A DNA stretch of 14,214 nt from Chromera velia. Its lineage: Eukaryota > Sar > Chromeraceae. A program made the translations under genes and the position numbers. The DNA lies in assembly GCA_018398765.1 (NCBI GenBank), contig JAHBMJ010002983.1:1-14214 (forward strand). The letters run 5' to 3'. The notes beneath the pieces are model-generated. The model was not told the DNA's origin and made no database searches. It worked only from the letters and a program-made list of their open reading frames with translations. Of the stretch, positions 7,310 to 14,211 are shown piece by piece. The stretch's first letter is position 1. The number at the start of each line of letters is the position of its first letter.

Positions 7310-9046
7310 TCAGCCTGACAATGTCTGTCTGTCTGTTTCTATTGCATTCACGCGTGGGCGTCTTGCTGTCTGCAGTTCCTCACTCTACGTGCTTGCTCCT
7401 TTTCTTTTCTTCTTGGAGATGAGAGTACGTTCCATTTCCTTGATTTCCTTTACTAGTTGATTGAAAGAATCGAACGATCGATCGTGTAGCAAGAGCTTGA
7501 CGGGACCCATCTTTGCTTTCAATCCCTCTATGAATCCTTGCATGCAGTCTTCCTCATCTTATGACTGAGAAGCTTCCTGGCATATCGACTCGAAGCGGGA
7601 GATGTATTCTTCTAGAGTTTCTTCCACCTCTTGTTCGATAGTCAGTAGTTCTCTTTTGCTCTGTGCTTTCTCTCCTTTCTGCATGCCGAATCAATCGAAG
7701 AAAAAATCACGCCACGCATCGAGTGTGGTTAACTTCCTCAAGGATGTGTCAGAGATGCAGTCGAACCACTTCTTTGCCGCTCCCTTTAGAGACTGGGGAA
7801 GGTAAATGTCTCTGAAGTCCTCCATTTCCCATTCGCACGTCTCTGCCATTCTCTGCATTCTTTTCCAGAAACTGCTCGCATTCGACTTGTTTCCGGCAAA
7901 TTCAGGAAGTTCTGTCTTGAACTGTGGTGCTCTTTTCTTCCTTTCTCTTTCTCTCTCTGTACCTTCCTCTCTCATTCCATTCACTGATCTCGTGACGGAT
8001 AGATCGGGTTTTGCACGCGGTTCTGTGTATCCTATATTCATTCCTTGCATGGTCATACCACTCATGTCATGCATGATCTCTTTTCCATCCCACTTTCTCC
8101 TGTCTCCCTCTGGAGTAGGGGGAATCTGGATGAATTCTCCTTGATTCATCAGAGTGCTCTCCTGAGCGGTGTGTGGGAGTGCGCCAGAAATGGGGGCATA
8201 GTTCTCTCTACCGATCAGGTTCTCTTTGCCAGCATGGGGGTGGTTGCTGTTAGGGTTGTTGCCTTTGCCGTTGCCGATTGCTTCGCCCGCATTGGGGTTG
8301 ATGGTGCCTCTGCCGTTCTGGTTTGCTTCGCCAGCAGTGGCGGTGTTGCTCTCAACTCCTCCTTGGCGGATGCACGCGGCTTCGCCAGGATTGCCAGCGG
8401 CATTGACGTTGGTGGGGGCTGCGCCTCTCTAGGCGACTTGAGTGGCGGCAGTATTGCCGGTATGAGGGACGTAGGTGGCGCTTTAGGCGTTGTGGTTGTG
8501 AGAGGCAACGGCGGAGCCATATGCCTGAGCGACGTAGGTGGGACCGGGCTGCGACATGTAGGGGTAGTGACCGTGCTGTGGTATGTAGGAGTGTTGGAGT
8601 GCAGTCGGCTGTGGGCTGCCTGACGTGCCGGCTGTATGAGGGTGTGAGGGAAGAGACACAGCAGGAGGGAGGGAAGAGGGAGGGAAAGAGGGATGAGCCG
8701 CAACAGCTCCAGTCTGTGCGTGGTGTCGGTTGGCCTCTTGGAATTTCATGAAGGCATCGAAGTCAATCTTGGGGACCTCCATCGGAACTTGCGTTCCATC
8801 GGCAAGGGCGGCGTATACGATATGCTTGGCGTTCTGATCTGTCGGGACTACCTCAGGATTGGAAGGATTTTTCACTTCCGCTCCGTTCTGTCCATGTTCG
8901 TTTCCTTGACTCTCGTCCTTCTCTTCCTCCTCGTTCTTCTTCTTCTTGCTCATGTTGCCTTTGTTCTTCTTCTTCTTGATCTCGGCTTCTACCTCATCCA
9001 TGTCCTGTAAGTTCAGGACGGGGTTGCCAGACCTTGTTTTCACCAT
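6751..9046 (-). pseudogene. gag: gag pseudogene
   Basis: Gag is the structural polyprotein that packages element RNA. The best start is the ATG at 9044-9046 (MVKTRSG, a KTRSG-type start common in chromovirus gags). Next come an acidic/Lys-rich stretch, then a Pro/His/Gln-rich linker. In-frame stops fall at 8483-8485 (TAA) and 8429-8431 (TAG), yet the same frame continues with Asn/Gly/Ala-rich sequence into the capsid-like region (8149 to 7694, including FKTELPEFAGNKSNASSFWK and LKGAAKKWFD). Further stops are at 7691-7693 (TGA), 7559-7561 (TAA) and 7385-7387 (TAG). A frame change near 7312-7335 then leads to the nucleocapsid. The capsid assignment rests on position and on the W-rich helical pattern rather than a signature motif. 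Confidence 0.85.
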
Positions 9047-9431
9047 TAGTGCTGCTAACAATGCCTTCGTCTATCCATGTACCAGGAATAACCAACTGGT
9101 AGTTCATATAGAACTTATCTACGTAGGTACCTGCTACTCTCAGTAGGAAAGACGTATCTAGGTCTAAGGTACGTAGCCACCTAGGTGCAAAGTGTTGGTG
9201 GTGTAGGTCTAGGCCTTTCGCAGCAAAACCTTCTCTTCCTTCTGGACTTTGGTAAACTCGCACGTTCAGACTGAGGTGGTATCTGATCGCTTCAGATCTC
9301 TGCTCAGAGGACAAACCTCTATACGCAGACAAGTAGAAAGGAATCTTGTAGTAGGGAAAATGGTAGTTCGAGGCAATGTTGGTTTTTGGAAATAAATATT
9401 TCCTATAATCAGCGTGGTGTAGTACTTGTGG
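8994..9431 (-). CDS. unrecognised protein-like open frame abutting gag, possible host exon or broken gene
   Basis: On the minus strand 145 codons are open between a TAA at 9432-9434 and a stop at 8994. The composition is that of a globular protein (YYKIPFYLSAYRG, HHQHFAPRWLRTLDLD, FLLRVAGTYVDKFYMNYQ), rich in Tyr, Leu, Arg and Phe, and unlike the charged gag around it. There is no early Met; the only ATG is internal. A possible acceptor (CTGATTATAG, ending at about 9404 on the minus strand) and a possible donor (AATG|GTGAAA at about 9044) would bound an exon, and this donor coincides with the gag ATG. The frame differs from gag by one base and overlaps its first 50 bases. I do not recognise the family. 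It could be a host exon that the element landed in, an extra element ORF, or chance. Confidence 0.4.
   Translation of the reverse strand, partial: PQVLHHADYRKYLFPKTNIASNYHFPYYKIPFYLSAYRGLSSEQRSEAIRYHLSLNVRVYQSPEGREGFAAKGLDLHHQHFAPRWLRTLDLDTSFLLRVAGTYVDKFYMNYQLVIPGTWIDEGIVSSTNGENKVWQPRPELTGHG
9388..9403. repeat. 7-bp inverted repeat GGAAATA-aa-TATTTCC
   Basis: GGAAATA (9388-9394) and TATTTCC (9397-9403) are perfect complements with a 2-base spacer. It lies inside the unrecognised minus-strand open frame, near its possible exon boundary. An AT-rich dyad of this length could be chance. Confidence 0.6.
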
Positions 9432-9605
9432 TTAGAGAAGTTCACGGAGTAGTTGACAAGTCACGGACAAGTCCTGCCGTGTGGTGAAGGTGTCGACGAT
9501 GGGGCTAAACTGCACTCTAAAGTGTAGTATGCCCTAACGGTGTAGTAGAGATCGGTATAGGAAAGCTACGAGGTGTGGGTATAGGGAAGGTGGGAGGAAG
9601 CCTGC

Positions 9606-9612
9606 TATATAA
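9606..9612 (+). promoter_or_regulatory. TATA-like box
   Basis: TATATAA lies within GCTATATAAGTC. An ATG at 9704 opens a 129-codon frame on the + strand about 95 bases downstream. The sequence 9400-9660 is rich in TAG/GTA words and differs in texture from both flanks, resembling an LTR or promoter region. I found no second copy to prove an LTR. Confidence 0.3.
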
Positions 9613-9703
9613 GTCTCGTGAGAGGTACAAGCAAGGATTGCTCCCTTGTATAGAGGCCTACGTGTCTGTTCCTGAGTGTGTCAAGGGCTAGACACAGCTT
9701 AGG

Positions 9704-10093
9704 ATGAAGTGTGATGACACGCAGTTCGCATACACGTACACACACGCTGAAGTTGTCTGTCACACACTCAATGACTCGATCGATCTGACACGCTACTTCC
9801 AACACCCAGCTGACAATTCGTCAACAGAGGCTCTGCAAGGGTCCTATGACGCTGCACAAGGCTGCAGGAATCAGAGGGATGCAGGCAAACTGGAGGAAGG
9901 TAGGCCGACAAACAGAGCAAAGGGTGGAGACGGATGTCAAGGAATTTTGTCAGTCACACAGATTGGCTTTCTGGCGCTTTCTGTCGCTACCTGGCTGACT
10001 ACCTGTCGCTTGCAAGGCTGCAAGAGTCCCACAGAGCTGCACACAGCCGAAGGAGTTGCAGGGATGCAGGCAGGAAGGGAAAAGGTAGGCTGA
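9704..10093 (+). CDS. weak hypothetical ORF downstream of the TATA-like box
   Basis: An ATG-started frame of 129 codons begins MKCDDTQFAYTYTH. It is about 95 bases after a TATATAA. Its second half overlaps one arm of the degenerate duplication, so the protein there reflects repeat structure, and no domain is recognised. The open length is only moderately above chance for a region of this composition. It could be part of a small non-autonomous element or noncoding. Confidence 0.15.
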   Translation: MKCDDTQFAYTYTHAEVVCHTLNDSIDLTRYFQHPADNSSTEALQGSYDAAQGCRNQRDAGKLEEGRPTNRAKGGDGCQGILSVTQIGFLALSVATWLTTCRLQGCKSPTELHTAEGVAGMQAGREKVG

Positions 10094-10126
10094 CCAACGC
10101 AGTGGAAGGAGGAGACGGCAAGGAGA
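9875..10126 (+). repeat. degenerate direct duplication, 185-base offset
   Basis: Three blocks recur at the same offset of 185 bases. AGGGATGCAGGCA is at 9875-9887 and 10060-10072. AAGGTAGGC is at 9897-9905 and 10082-10090. GGAGACGG is at 9926-9933 and 10111-10118. The colinearity without gaps shows a true duplication of about 65-70 bases, since diverged by substitution. Related words (CAAGGCTGCA at 9857-9866 and 10013-10022) suggest a more complex repeat history. Each arm ends in a GAGACG word. Confidence 0.75.
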
Positions 10127-10391
10127 GGACCGCTCCGCACAGAAAGGTTGCTCGCTGTTCTTTCGAGCTGGGCGTCACCAAATGTTCTGTGCTACTAGGC
10201 GCCGCACAGAAATGGCTCAAGGCAAGGCTAGTCTAGGGACAAAAGCTACAGGACTGGCCAGAAAGTTCACTCAAAGACAGGCTAAAGGTTCCAATTCTCC
10301 GAGCAACACCTAGAGCTCTCTACCACTCGACTCGATCCAATCTCGATCCCTTCGCTAGCTTCCACTCAATCTAATCACGCCTTGCTAACGC

Positions 10392-10424
10392 AGGAGACGT
10401 CAGAGACTGCCCCGTCTCCTTTTT
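10392..10424 (+). terminator. 8-bp stem-loop followed by T5
   Basis: AGGAGACG (10392-10399) and CGTCTCCT (10413-10420) are perfect complements around a 13-base loop. Five Ts (10420-10424) follow. In a eukaryote a T run of this length on the non-template strand can stop RNA polymerase III, and a hairpin just before it would be the 3' end of a small RNA. I saw no tRNA-type A and B boxes upstream, so a transcript is only a possibility. Confidence 0.3.
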
Positions 10425-10427
10425 GTC

Positions 10428-10628
10428 CTAGCTTTCGACCACAACAATTGGAATCTCCTCTGTTTTCTCTCTAATTCTGGACAGGACGGCATGTAGAAAG
10501 AGACGCCGCGTCTCCCAAGCATAGATCCGGTTGGGGACGCGCGTGTATTTAATCGCCACCACAAAAATCAGTGGAACCACATAAATTGGGCCCGCTGCGT
10601 TGTTTCCTTGCGGCATGCCTGGGCACAT
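10428..10628 (-). CDS. weak hypothetical small ORF
   Basis: 66 codons run from an ATG at 10628, with a second ATG at 10616. The C-terminal part reads like a helical protein (AWETRRLFLHAVLSRIREKT) after a hydrophobic stretch (YVVPLIFVVAI). An in-frame TAG lies about 13 codons upstream of the first ATG. No family is recognised. It overlaps the GAGACG dyad and part of the GC-rich island, and a second minus-strand frame (10549-10782, Gly/Pro/Arg-rich) overlaps it, so at most one is real. Confidence 0.18.
   Translation of the reverse strand: MCPGMPQGNNAAGPIYVVPLIFVVAIKYTRVPNRIYAWETRRLFLHAVLSRIREKTEEIPIVVVES
10500..10514. repeat. GAGACG inverted repeat
   Basis: GAGACG (10500-10505), a CCG spacer and CGTCTC (10509-10514) form a perfect dyad. 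GAGACG is also in the stem at 10392-10420 and in both arms of the 185-offset duplication, giving six occurrences on either strand within about 600 bases. The same hexamer is known as a promoter element in Toxoplasma. Confidence 0.55.
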
Positions 10629-10830
10629 CGATTTGTTCCGGGGCCCTGGGTCCTGCGCGGCCTACTTCGCGCGGCCTTGGCCCGTTGCTTTGCCCGCGGG
10701 CAGCCCTAGGCGCCCGCGGCTGGTCTAAATGGCTGTAAGGCCCGCCGCCTCCCGCGGCTCCTGGCGCGCCCAAGTAGGACATTACACAGCGGTATGGATA
10801 CGGAGGGGCGTCGCGCGCGGGACACTACGT
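10605..10830. other. GC-rich island
   Basis: This is a stretch dominated by GGCC, GCGC and CCGCGG words between moderately AT-rich flanks. It includes CGCGCGG, CCCGCGGGC and GCCGCCTCCCGCGGC. No gene is convincing in it. It could be a CpG-type promoter island, a fragment of transferred or organelle-unrelated DNA, or part of a gene on the minus strand. Confidence 0.5.
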
Positions 10831-10859
10831 ATGTTCTCTAATTATGCCTACGGTCTATC

Positions 10860-11326
10860 CATCGGCTTACAAGGATCGACGTAATACTACGATTAATTGG
10901 CATACTAATTTCGAGCTATTAATGCTTAGCTCGGCGTGTATGCGAAGCTTCAGTCTCCAATGGTTTTTCGCATGCATGCGTTTTTTGGTATATCGTTTAA
11001 TTAGTATGTATTCGATAAATTCCAATTGAATCAGACAGCAGCCTGTTGGATTGTACTGGATTATGGTAGATTGACCGTGTGCTCCTACCAATACATTTGT
11101 GCACAAACAACATAAGATCTCAGCTGTTAGAAGAGACTTTCAATTTCCTAGAATCTCCATTATAGATTTATTTACAATGTTTCAAATTGAATCAATAAAT
11201 TAAAATTTTTGTATAATTCTAGATATTATTTTATAGAAAAGAATTAAATCAAATTTTTTGAATAATTTTCTAGAGTAAATTTCTACTCTGCGATAAGTTT
11301 ATAAACAATGTAAAGTTATATATGTG
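10860..11326. other. AT-rich spacer without a gene
   Basis: Base composition drops sharply to AT-rich, most extreme at 11150-11290 with ATTTATTT, TTAAAATTTTT and ATTATTTTATAG words. No open frame in it is persuasive. It contains CGCATGCATGCG, a 12-base perfect palindrome at about 10969-10980. It may be a promoter-distal spacer or a matrix-attachment-like sequence. Confidence 0.6.
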
Positions 11327-11502
11327 GCACGTGCATCGTGGTTTGTGACGACAAGGTCGGTGCCTTCAGCACTGATCTTCACCCCAGGTAACTCTCAACA
11401 ACTGCCCTGGGGCTTCGCCTCAGGCAGCTCTATATAAACTTAGGCAAAACCACCTGGGGTCGCCGCAGGGGTTGCCGCAGGCGTGTCTGGAGTACCCCAG
11501 AC
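11327..11502 (+). promoter_or_regulatory. promoter-like module: CACGTG box, CCCCAGG dyads, TATA box
   Basis: GCACGTGC (11327-11334) is a perfect E/G-box palindrome. CCCCAGG (11382-11388) faces CCTGGGG (11406-11412), and a third CCTGGGG lies at 11453-11459. TATATAAA is at 11431-11438. GTCTGG (11485-11490) and CCAGAC (11497-11502) form a stem, and GCCGCAGG is repeated at 11462 and 11474. The density of dyads around a TATA box suggests a promoter or the LTR of a small element. No obvious coding start follows nearby; the host gene start is about 0.9 kb away. Confidence 0.35.
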
Positions 11503-11805
11503 GCCCCAAACAGGTTTAGACAGCATGCTCTATGTATCGTAAAGTGTCTGCAGAGTGTTATACTCTAGAGTTTGCTAAAGTTCACATCTGATATGGTGCC
11601 GTACCGATACAAATACTGAATGTGGTTTACTTATACGAGTTGGGTGTGGACACAGTGTCCATACTGTTTGGTGTTTCTCAGGTTATTTGTCTTGCTGAAC
11701 GTAGTAGCTGAATTGTGGCAACGGCACAGTTCACTGGCACAAGAAGGTCAGACGGTAAATCCATGTATGCACCAAACGTGTTCCCCAATGATTGAGGGTT
11801 TTTTC

Positions 11806-11998
11806 ATGCATGCCGCGTCCCTATATATGAGAGGTGGATCTAACCTAGTTTGTTGCACCAAACGCATGCATGCATCTACATGCAACTGCGTTCGTGCGTG
11901 CGTCAAGTGGTTTTTGTAAGAGCCCCACAAACGGGTTAGCAACCATACTGCTCTTCAGCCATCGAATGCATGCATGGAGGCGCCATGCATGGAGGCGC
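11806..11998. promoter_or_regulatory. TGCATGCA-rich cluster upstream of the host gene
   Basis: GCATGC-type words occur at about 11807, 11862-11872 (an overlapping GCATGCATGC run), and 11967-11975, with CCATGCATGG beside them. TGCATGCA is a binding site of an ApiAP2 factor in Plasmodium and is enriched in coccidian promoters. The cluster is 390-580 bases upstream of the host gene ATG, on the same side as its likely promoter. The role is inferred from that relationship only. Confidence 0.35.
11969..11998 (+). repeat. perfect 15-bp tandem repeat
   Basis: CATGCATGGAGGCGC occurs twice head-to-tail at 11969-11983 and 11984-11998 without a mismatch. Each copy carries a CATGCATG core. A perfect short duplication implies recent origin. 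Confidence 0.9.
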
Positions 11999-12049
11999 CC
12001 GCGCCTGCAGCGCGTGAGAAAAAAATCCAAAAAGAGTTTTCAATCATTC

Positions 12050-12070
12050 ATTCTCGGTATATTCTCGGTA
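12050..12070 (+). repeat. ATTCTCGGTA direct repeat
   Basis: Identical 10-mers lie at 12050-12059 and 12061-12070, separated by one T, so the period is 11 bases. This is close to one helical turn, as would suit two proteins bound on the same face of the DNA. It lies 20 bases upstream of the 20-bp palindrome. Confidence 0.7.
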
Positions 12071-12089
12071 GGTCTGCTTGATTTTTCGT

Positions 12090-12109
12090 GAAGCTTCATA
12101 TGAAGCTTC
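12090..12109. repeat. 20-bp perfect palindrome
   Basis: GAAGCTTCAT is followed immediately by its reverse complement, with no spacer. It contains two AAGCTT words and a central CATATG. It lies about 280 bases upstream of the host gene ATG. A perfect 20-bp palindrome is very unlikely by chance at a given place and fits a dimeric protein site or a DNA hairpin. Confidence 0.9.
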
Positions 12110-12386
12110 TCAATGCCTTTGTTCAGAAAGCTGTTGGAGAATTGTTCTCGACTTTTTGTTCTCTCCTTCTCTCGCAATGTCCAAAGAGGGTGGGTGGGAA
12201 AAAGTGAAACGAGAACAGGCGCAAGGTGAGAAAGTTGGATTTGGAGACCTTTTCTGAAGGATGTTTGATTGACAGGAATTCGAGAAGCTGATACGCTTGT
12301 TCTTTTTTTTTTTGTTGTTGTTTTCTTCCTCACAAACTAATTTAAATTAATCTGCTCTCTAGAAGCGCAGAGAGCGTGGAGAGGCC

Positions 12387-12797
12387 ATGCTCAGAGGCCT
12401 TCTCGAAAAGCTTACGTTGCCTCCGGGTAACGAAAGTTTTTGTCAGAGCGATGACGATGGCATTGCGTTGTCGTCTCTTGTGGATGTCATCAAAAGGGAA
12501 CCGTCAGGAGCCCTGAAGACACTCGCAGAGGATCTCAGTGCTCTGCAAGCCGAAGATCTGGACATCCAGAGCACCCTGGCGAACCTGGCGACAAAGCGCC
12601 GTTTCTTCATGCACTTCGGAGACGCAGCTGGAATTTCCATCGACAAACGAGACGAGAATCTCCGGATCACCATTTTCCCTCCCCTTCCCTCCCTGAACGA
12701 GCAGGAAAAATCCATTCAAGGGGCAGGGATCTGCTTCCCACACTATGTGGGATCCCTACCTGCCTCCCGAGGGGATTCTCAGGCCGTCGCTGTGCAG
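12387..12797 (+). CDS. host gene of unknown function, exon 1 (or first visible coding exon)
   Basis: The ATG has a good context (GAGGCCATGC) and opens 137 codons, ending exactly before CAG|GTCAG. The protein starts MLRGLLEKLTLPPGNE, then has a helical acidic region (ALKTLAEDLSALQAEDLDIQ) and a basic/aromatic stretch (ATKRRFFMHFGDAAGI). No signal peptide or membrane segment is visible and no family is recognised. An in-frame TAG at 12360-12362 is also the AG of a possible acceptor (CTCTCTAG) after a T11 tract, so an upstream exon joined at 12363 cannot be excluded. The open frame then reads into the gene without a stop. Confidence 0.75.
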
Positions 12798-12951
12798 GTC
12801 AGAAAAGAAAAAAAATACTCCGCCTCGTTTTTCTTCCGTCTCTTGAGTTTCGTGTGTCAACTTTCATTTATGTTTTGCGATCAAAAATCCGCTCCCTTCT
12901 CTCCCTTCCTGGCGCCTGCTTCTCGATCCTCCTCCCTCTCGATGAGTGCAG
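12798..12951 (+). other. intron 1 of the host gene (154 bases)
   Basis: Donor GTCAGA, acceptor GAGTGCAG after a C/T-rich tract. The intron is phase 0. Its inner sequence shares CCTTCCTGGCGCCT with the putative intron 3, which argues that both are noncoding DNA of the same kind. Confidence 0.7.
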
Positions 12952-13185
12952 CTGGAACACCTGAGGGCAGAGGAGATGAGTGAGGATAAGGGCAAGGGGA
13001 GGAGCATCCATAGCTGCCTTGCAGACACCCTCGTGCCTGCACTGCACTTGAAAATCGAGAAACAGGAGAGTCTCCAACTTCCTCTGAAGAACAAATTCCC
13101 CGTGGACGAGAATAACGACGTGAAGGTTGCCCGGGGAAATTTGTTCTTCTACTCGCATCTCTTCCTCTTCAACTCTCTCGTGGAG
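12952..13185 (+). CDS. host gene of unknown function, exon 2
   Basis: 78 codons in phase 0 at both ends, between GAGTGCAG and GAG|GTCAGT. It begins LEHLRAEEMSEDKGKGRS and continues with an amphipathic region (DTLVPALHLKIEKQESLQLP) and a hydrophobic/aromatic end (GNLFFYSHLFLFNSLVE). The last 20 residues could be a buried helix or a short membrane-associated segment. Reading straight through the donor quickly becomes Ser/Leu/Pro low complexity, supporting the splice site. Confidence 0.7.
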
Positions 13186-13708
13186 GTCAGTCTCCTGCTG
13201 CCTCTCGTCTCTCTCTTTCAGTCTCTGCCCCTTTCCTGGCTGTGCTTCATGGTTGACGCTGCTTCGTGCTGGCTTTGTTGTTGATACTCTTTTATTCGTT
13301 TCCAGTTCTGTTCTCTCGCGTGTGCGTCTCGCCCTTGTGCCCCGGCTCCGGGGTCCTTCAAGTCCGTCTCTCTCGCTGAATGGAACGGGAGATCTCTACC
13401 TCTCTTTCCCTCTGTGCCCTCCTCCCTCTCCCGACATCTTCCCCCCCCCTTTTCCCTTCTGCTTTTCCTCGAACCTCCTCCCTTCTCTACAGCAACTCCT
13501 CGTCGTTCTCGTCGAAGGACTTTCCTGTCTTCCTCTTCACTTCGCAGTCTCTTTTTGCACACTAAGGCCTTTTCTCATGACTGGCCGACATTCCCTCACC
13601 AGAGAGCACTCCCGGAGGAAACTGCCCCCTCCTACCCACATTCCCGTGCCGACTTCGACCTACAGTGCACATATAGATCCTCTTCCCCATTCTCTGTCTG
13701 TTTCTCAG
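13186..13708 (+). other. intron 2 of the host gene (523 bases)
   Basis: Donor GTCAGT, acceptor CTGTTTCTCAG. It is C/T-rich and low complexity throughout, with poly-C at 13441-13449. Its open frames on both strands are compositional. Confidence 0.65.
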
Positions 13709-13807
13709 GATCACGGGAAAGAAGCTGGGAAAGTCCTCTACGAGCTTGCCAAGGCCCTCCAGCTTGCCAACGTTCTACGCAAGTACACGGCCTCAGCAGA
13801 GACGAAG
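13709..13807 (+). CDS. host gene of unknown function, exon 3
   Basis: 33 codons in phase 0, reading DHGKEAGKVLYELAKALQLA and onward to SAETK, a clear amphipathic helix. It ends at AAG|GTCAGG, the third GTCAG donor in this gene. If this donor were unused the frame would end four codons later at a TGA (13817-13819), giving an alternative C-terminus. The shared donor motif favours splicing. Confidence 0.65.
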
Positions 13808-14211
13808 GTCAGGAAATGAGAACTGTGAAGAAGAAAGTTTTGAGCTCCCTCTCTCTGCACGATATTCACACTAGATCACAGGAGCTTGTTTGAGCACTTC
13901 TGGCAGACTATTTCAAAAGGCAGGAACGAGCAGGTTGTCCCCCCTTTCTTCCGCTGCCCCAAACACAGCAGAAGCGATGCATACCCCTTTGTCTCGTGGT
14001 CGTTGCATCCTCACTGCACCCACACACATGGATACGTGGAAGGAGCAGAGAAATGAAGGCCTACCCGCCCGCGTCCATTCAGAGGAATTCCTTCCTTCCT
14101 TCCTTCCTGGCGCCTCATTTTTGAGTGTCTGGATCCCTTTGTTCCTCTCGTCCCTCCTTCATCCATGCTTTGCGTTTCTCCCCCTTCCCTTCCCTCTCTC
14201 CCTGAATGCAG
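13808..14211 (+). other. putative intron 3 of the host gene (404 bases)
   Basis: Donor GTCAGG, acceptor CTGAATGCAG after a T/C-rich tract at the very end of the window. The acceptor context resembles that of intron 1 (CTCTC-N-GA-TGCAG). It contains a short (TTCC)n run at about 14090-14107. Only the first three bases of the next exon (14212-14214) are in the window, so the gene is truncated by the right edge. Confidence 0.45.

Larger units (their letters stand above)
1781..9046 (-). mobile_element. degenerate Ty3/gypsy chromovirus-type LTR retrotransposon (internal region)
   Basis: In element order, right to left, the minus strand encodes a gag with capsid-like and zinc-knuckle regions, an aspartic protease (DSGAEISL), reverse transcriptase (FVDD), RNase H, an HX4H-CX2C integrase, a GPF-like module and a C-terminal chromodomain. 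The RT, RNase H, integrase order is the Ty3/gypsy (Metaviridae) order, and a chromodomain after integrase defines chromoviruses, which target integration by binding modified histones. All domains are in place over about 7.2 kb, so the copy is nearly full length inside. It carries at least 11 in-frame stops and two frame breaks and cannot encode functional proteins as written. LTRs, a primer-binding site and a target-site duplication were not recognisable by eye. Confidence 0.93.

Noticed and set aside
3537-8485. Stop codon reassignment (for example TAA/TAG read as Gln)
   Set aside because: All three stops interrupt the element in similar numbers, frame breaks are also present, and at 3888 the lost residue is expected to be aromatic rather than Gln. 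Decay explains this better.
8215-8703. 162-codon minus ORF overlapping gag
   Set aside because: It is in a different frame from gag, Pro/Thr/Ala low complexity, and gag-like sequence continues through the stops in the other frame.
9047-9130. tRNA primer-binding site next to gag
   Set aside because: TGG-containing words are present on the coding strand (for example TGGTTATTCC), but none matched a tRNA 3' end I could identify, and there is no LTR edge beside them.
10392-10424. Bacterial intrinsic terminator
   Set aside because: The shape fits, but the surroundings are eukaryotic with introns and a chromovirus. If functional it is more likely linked to Pol III.
12040-12333. 97-codon minus ORF upstream of the host gene
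   Set aside because: Lys/Ser-rich with a start inside the poly-T tract; it overlaps the palindrome and shows no domain.
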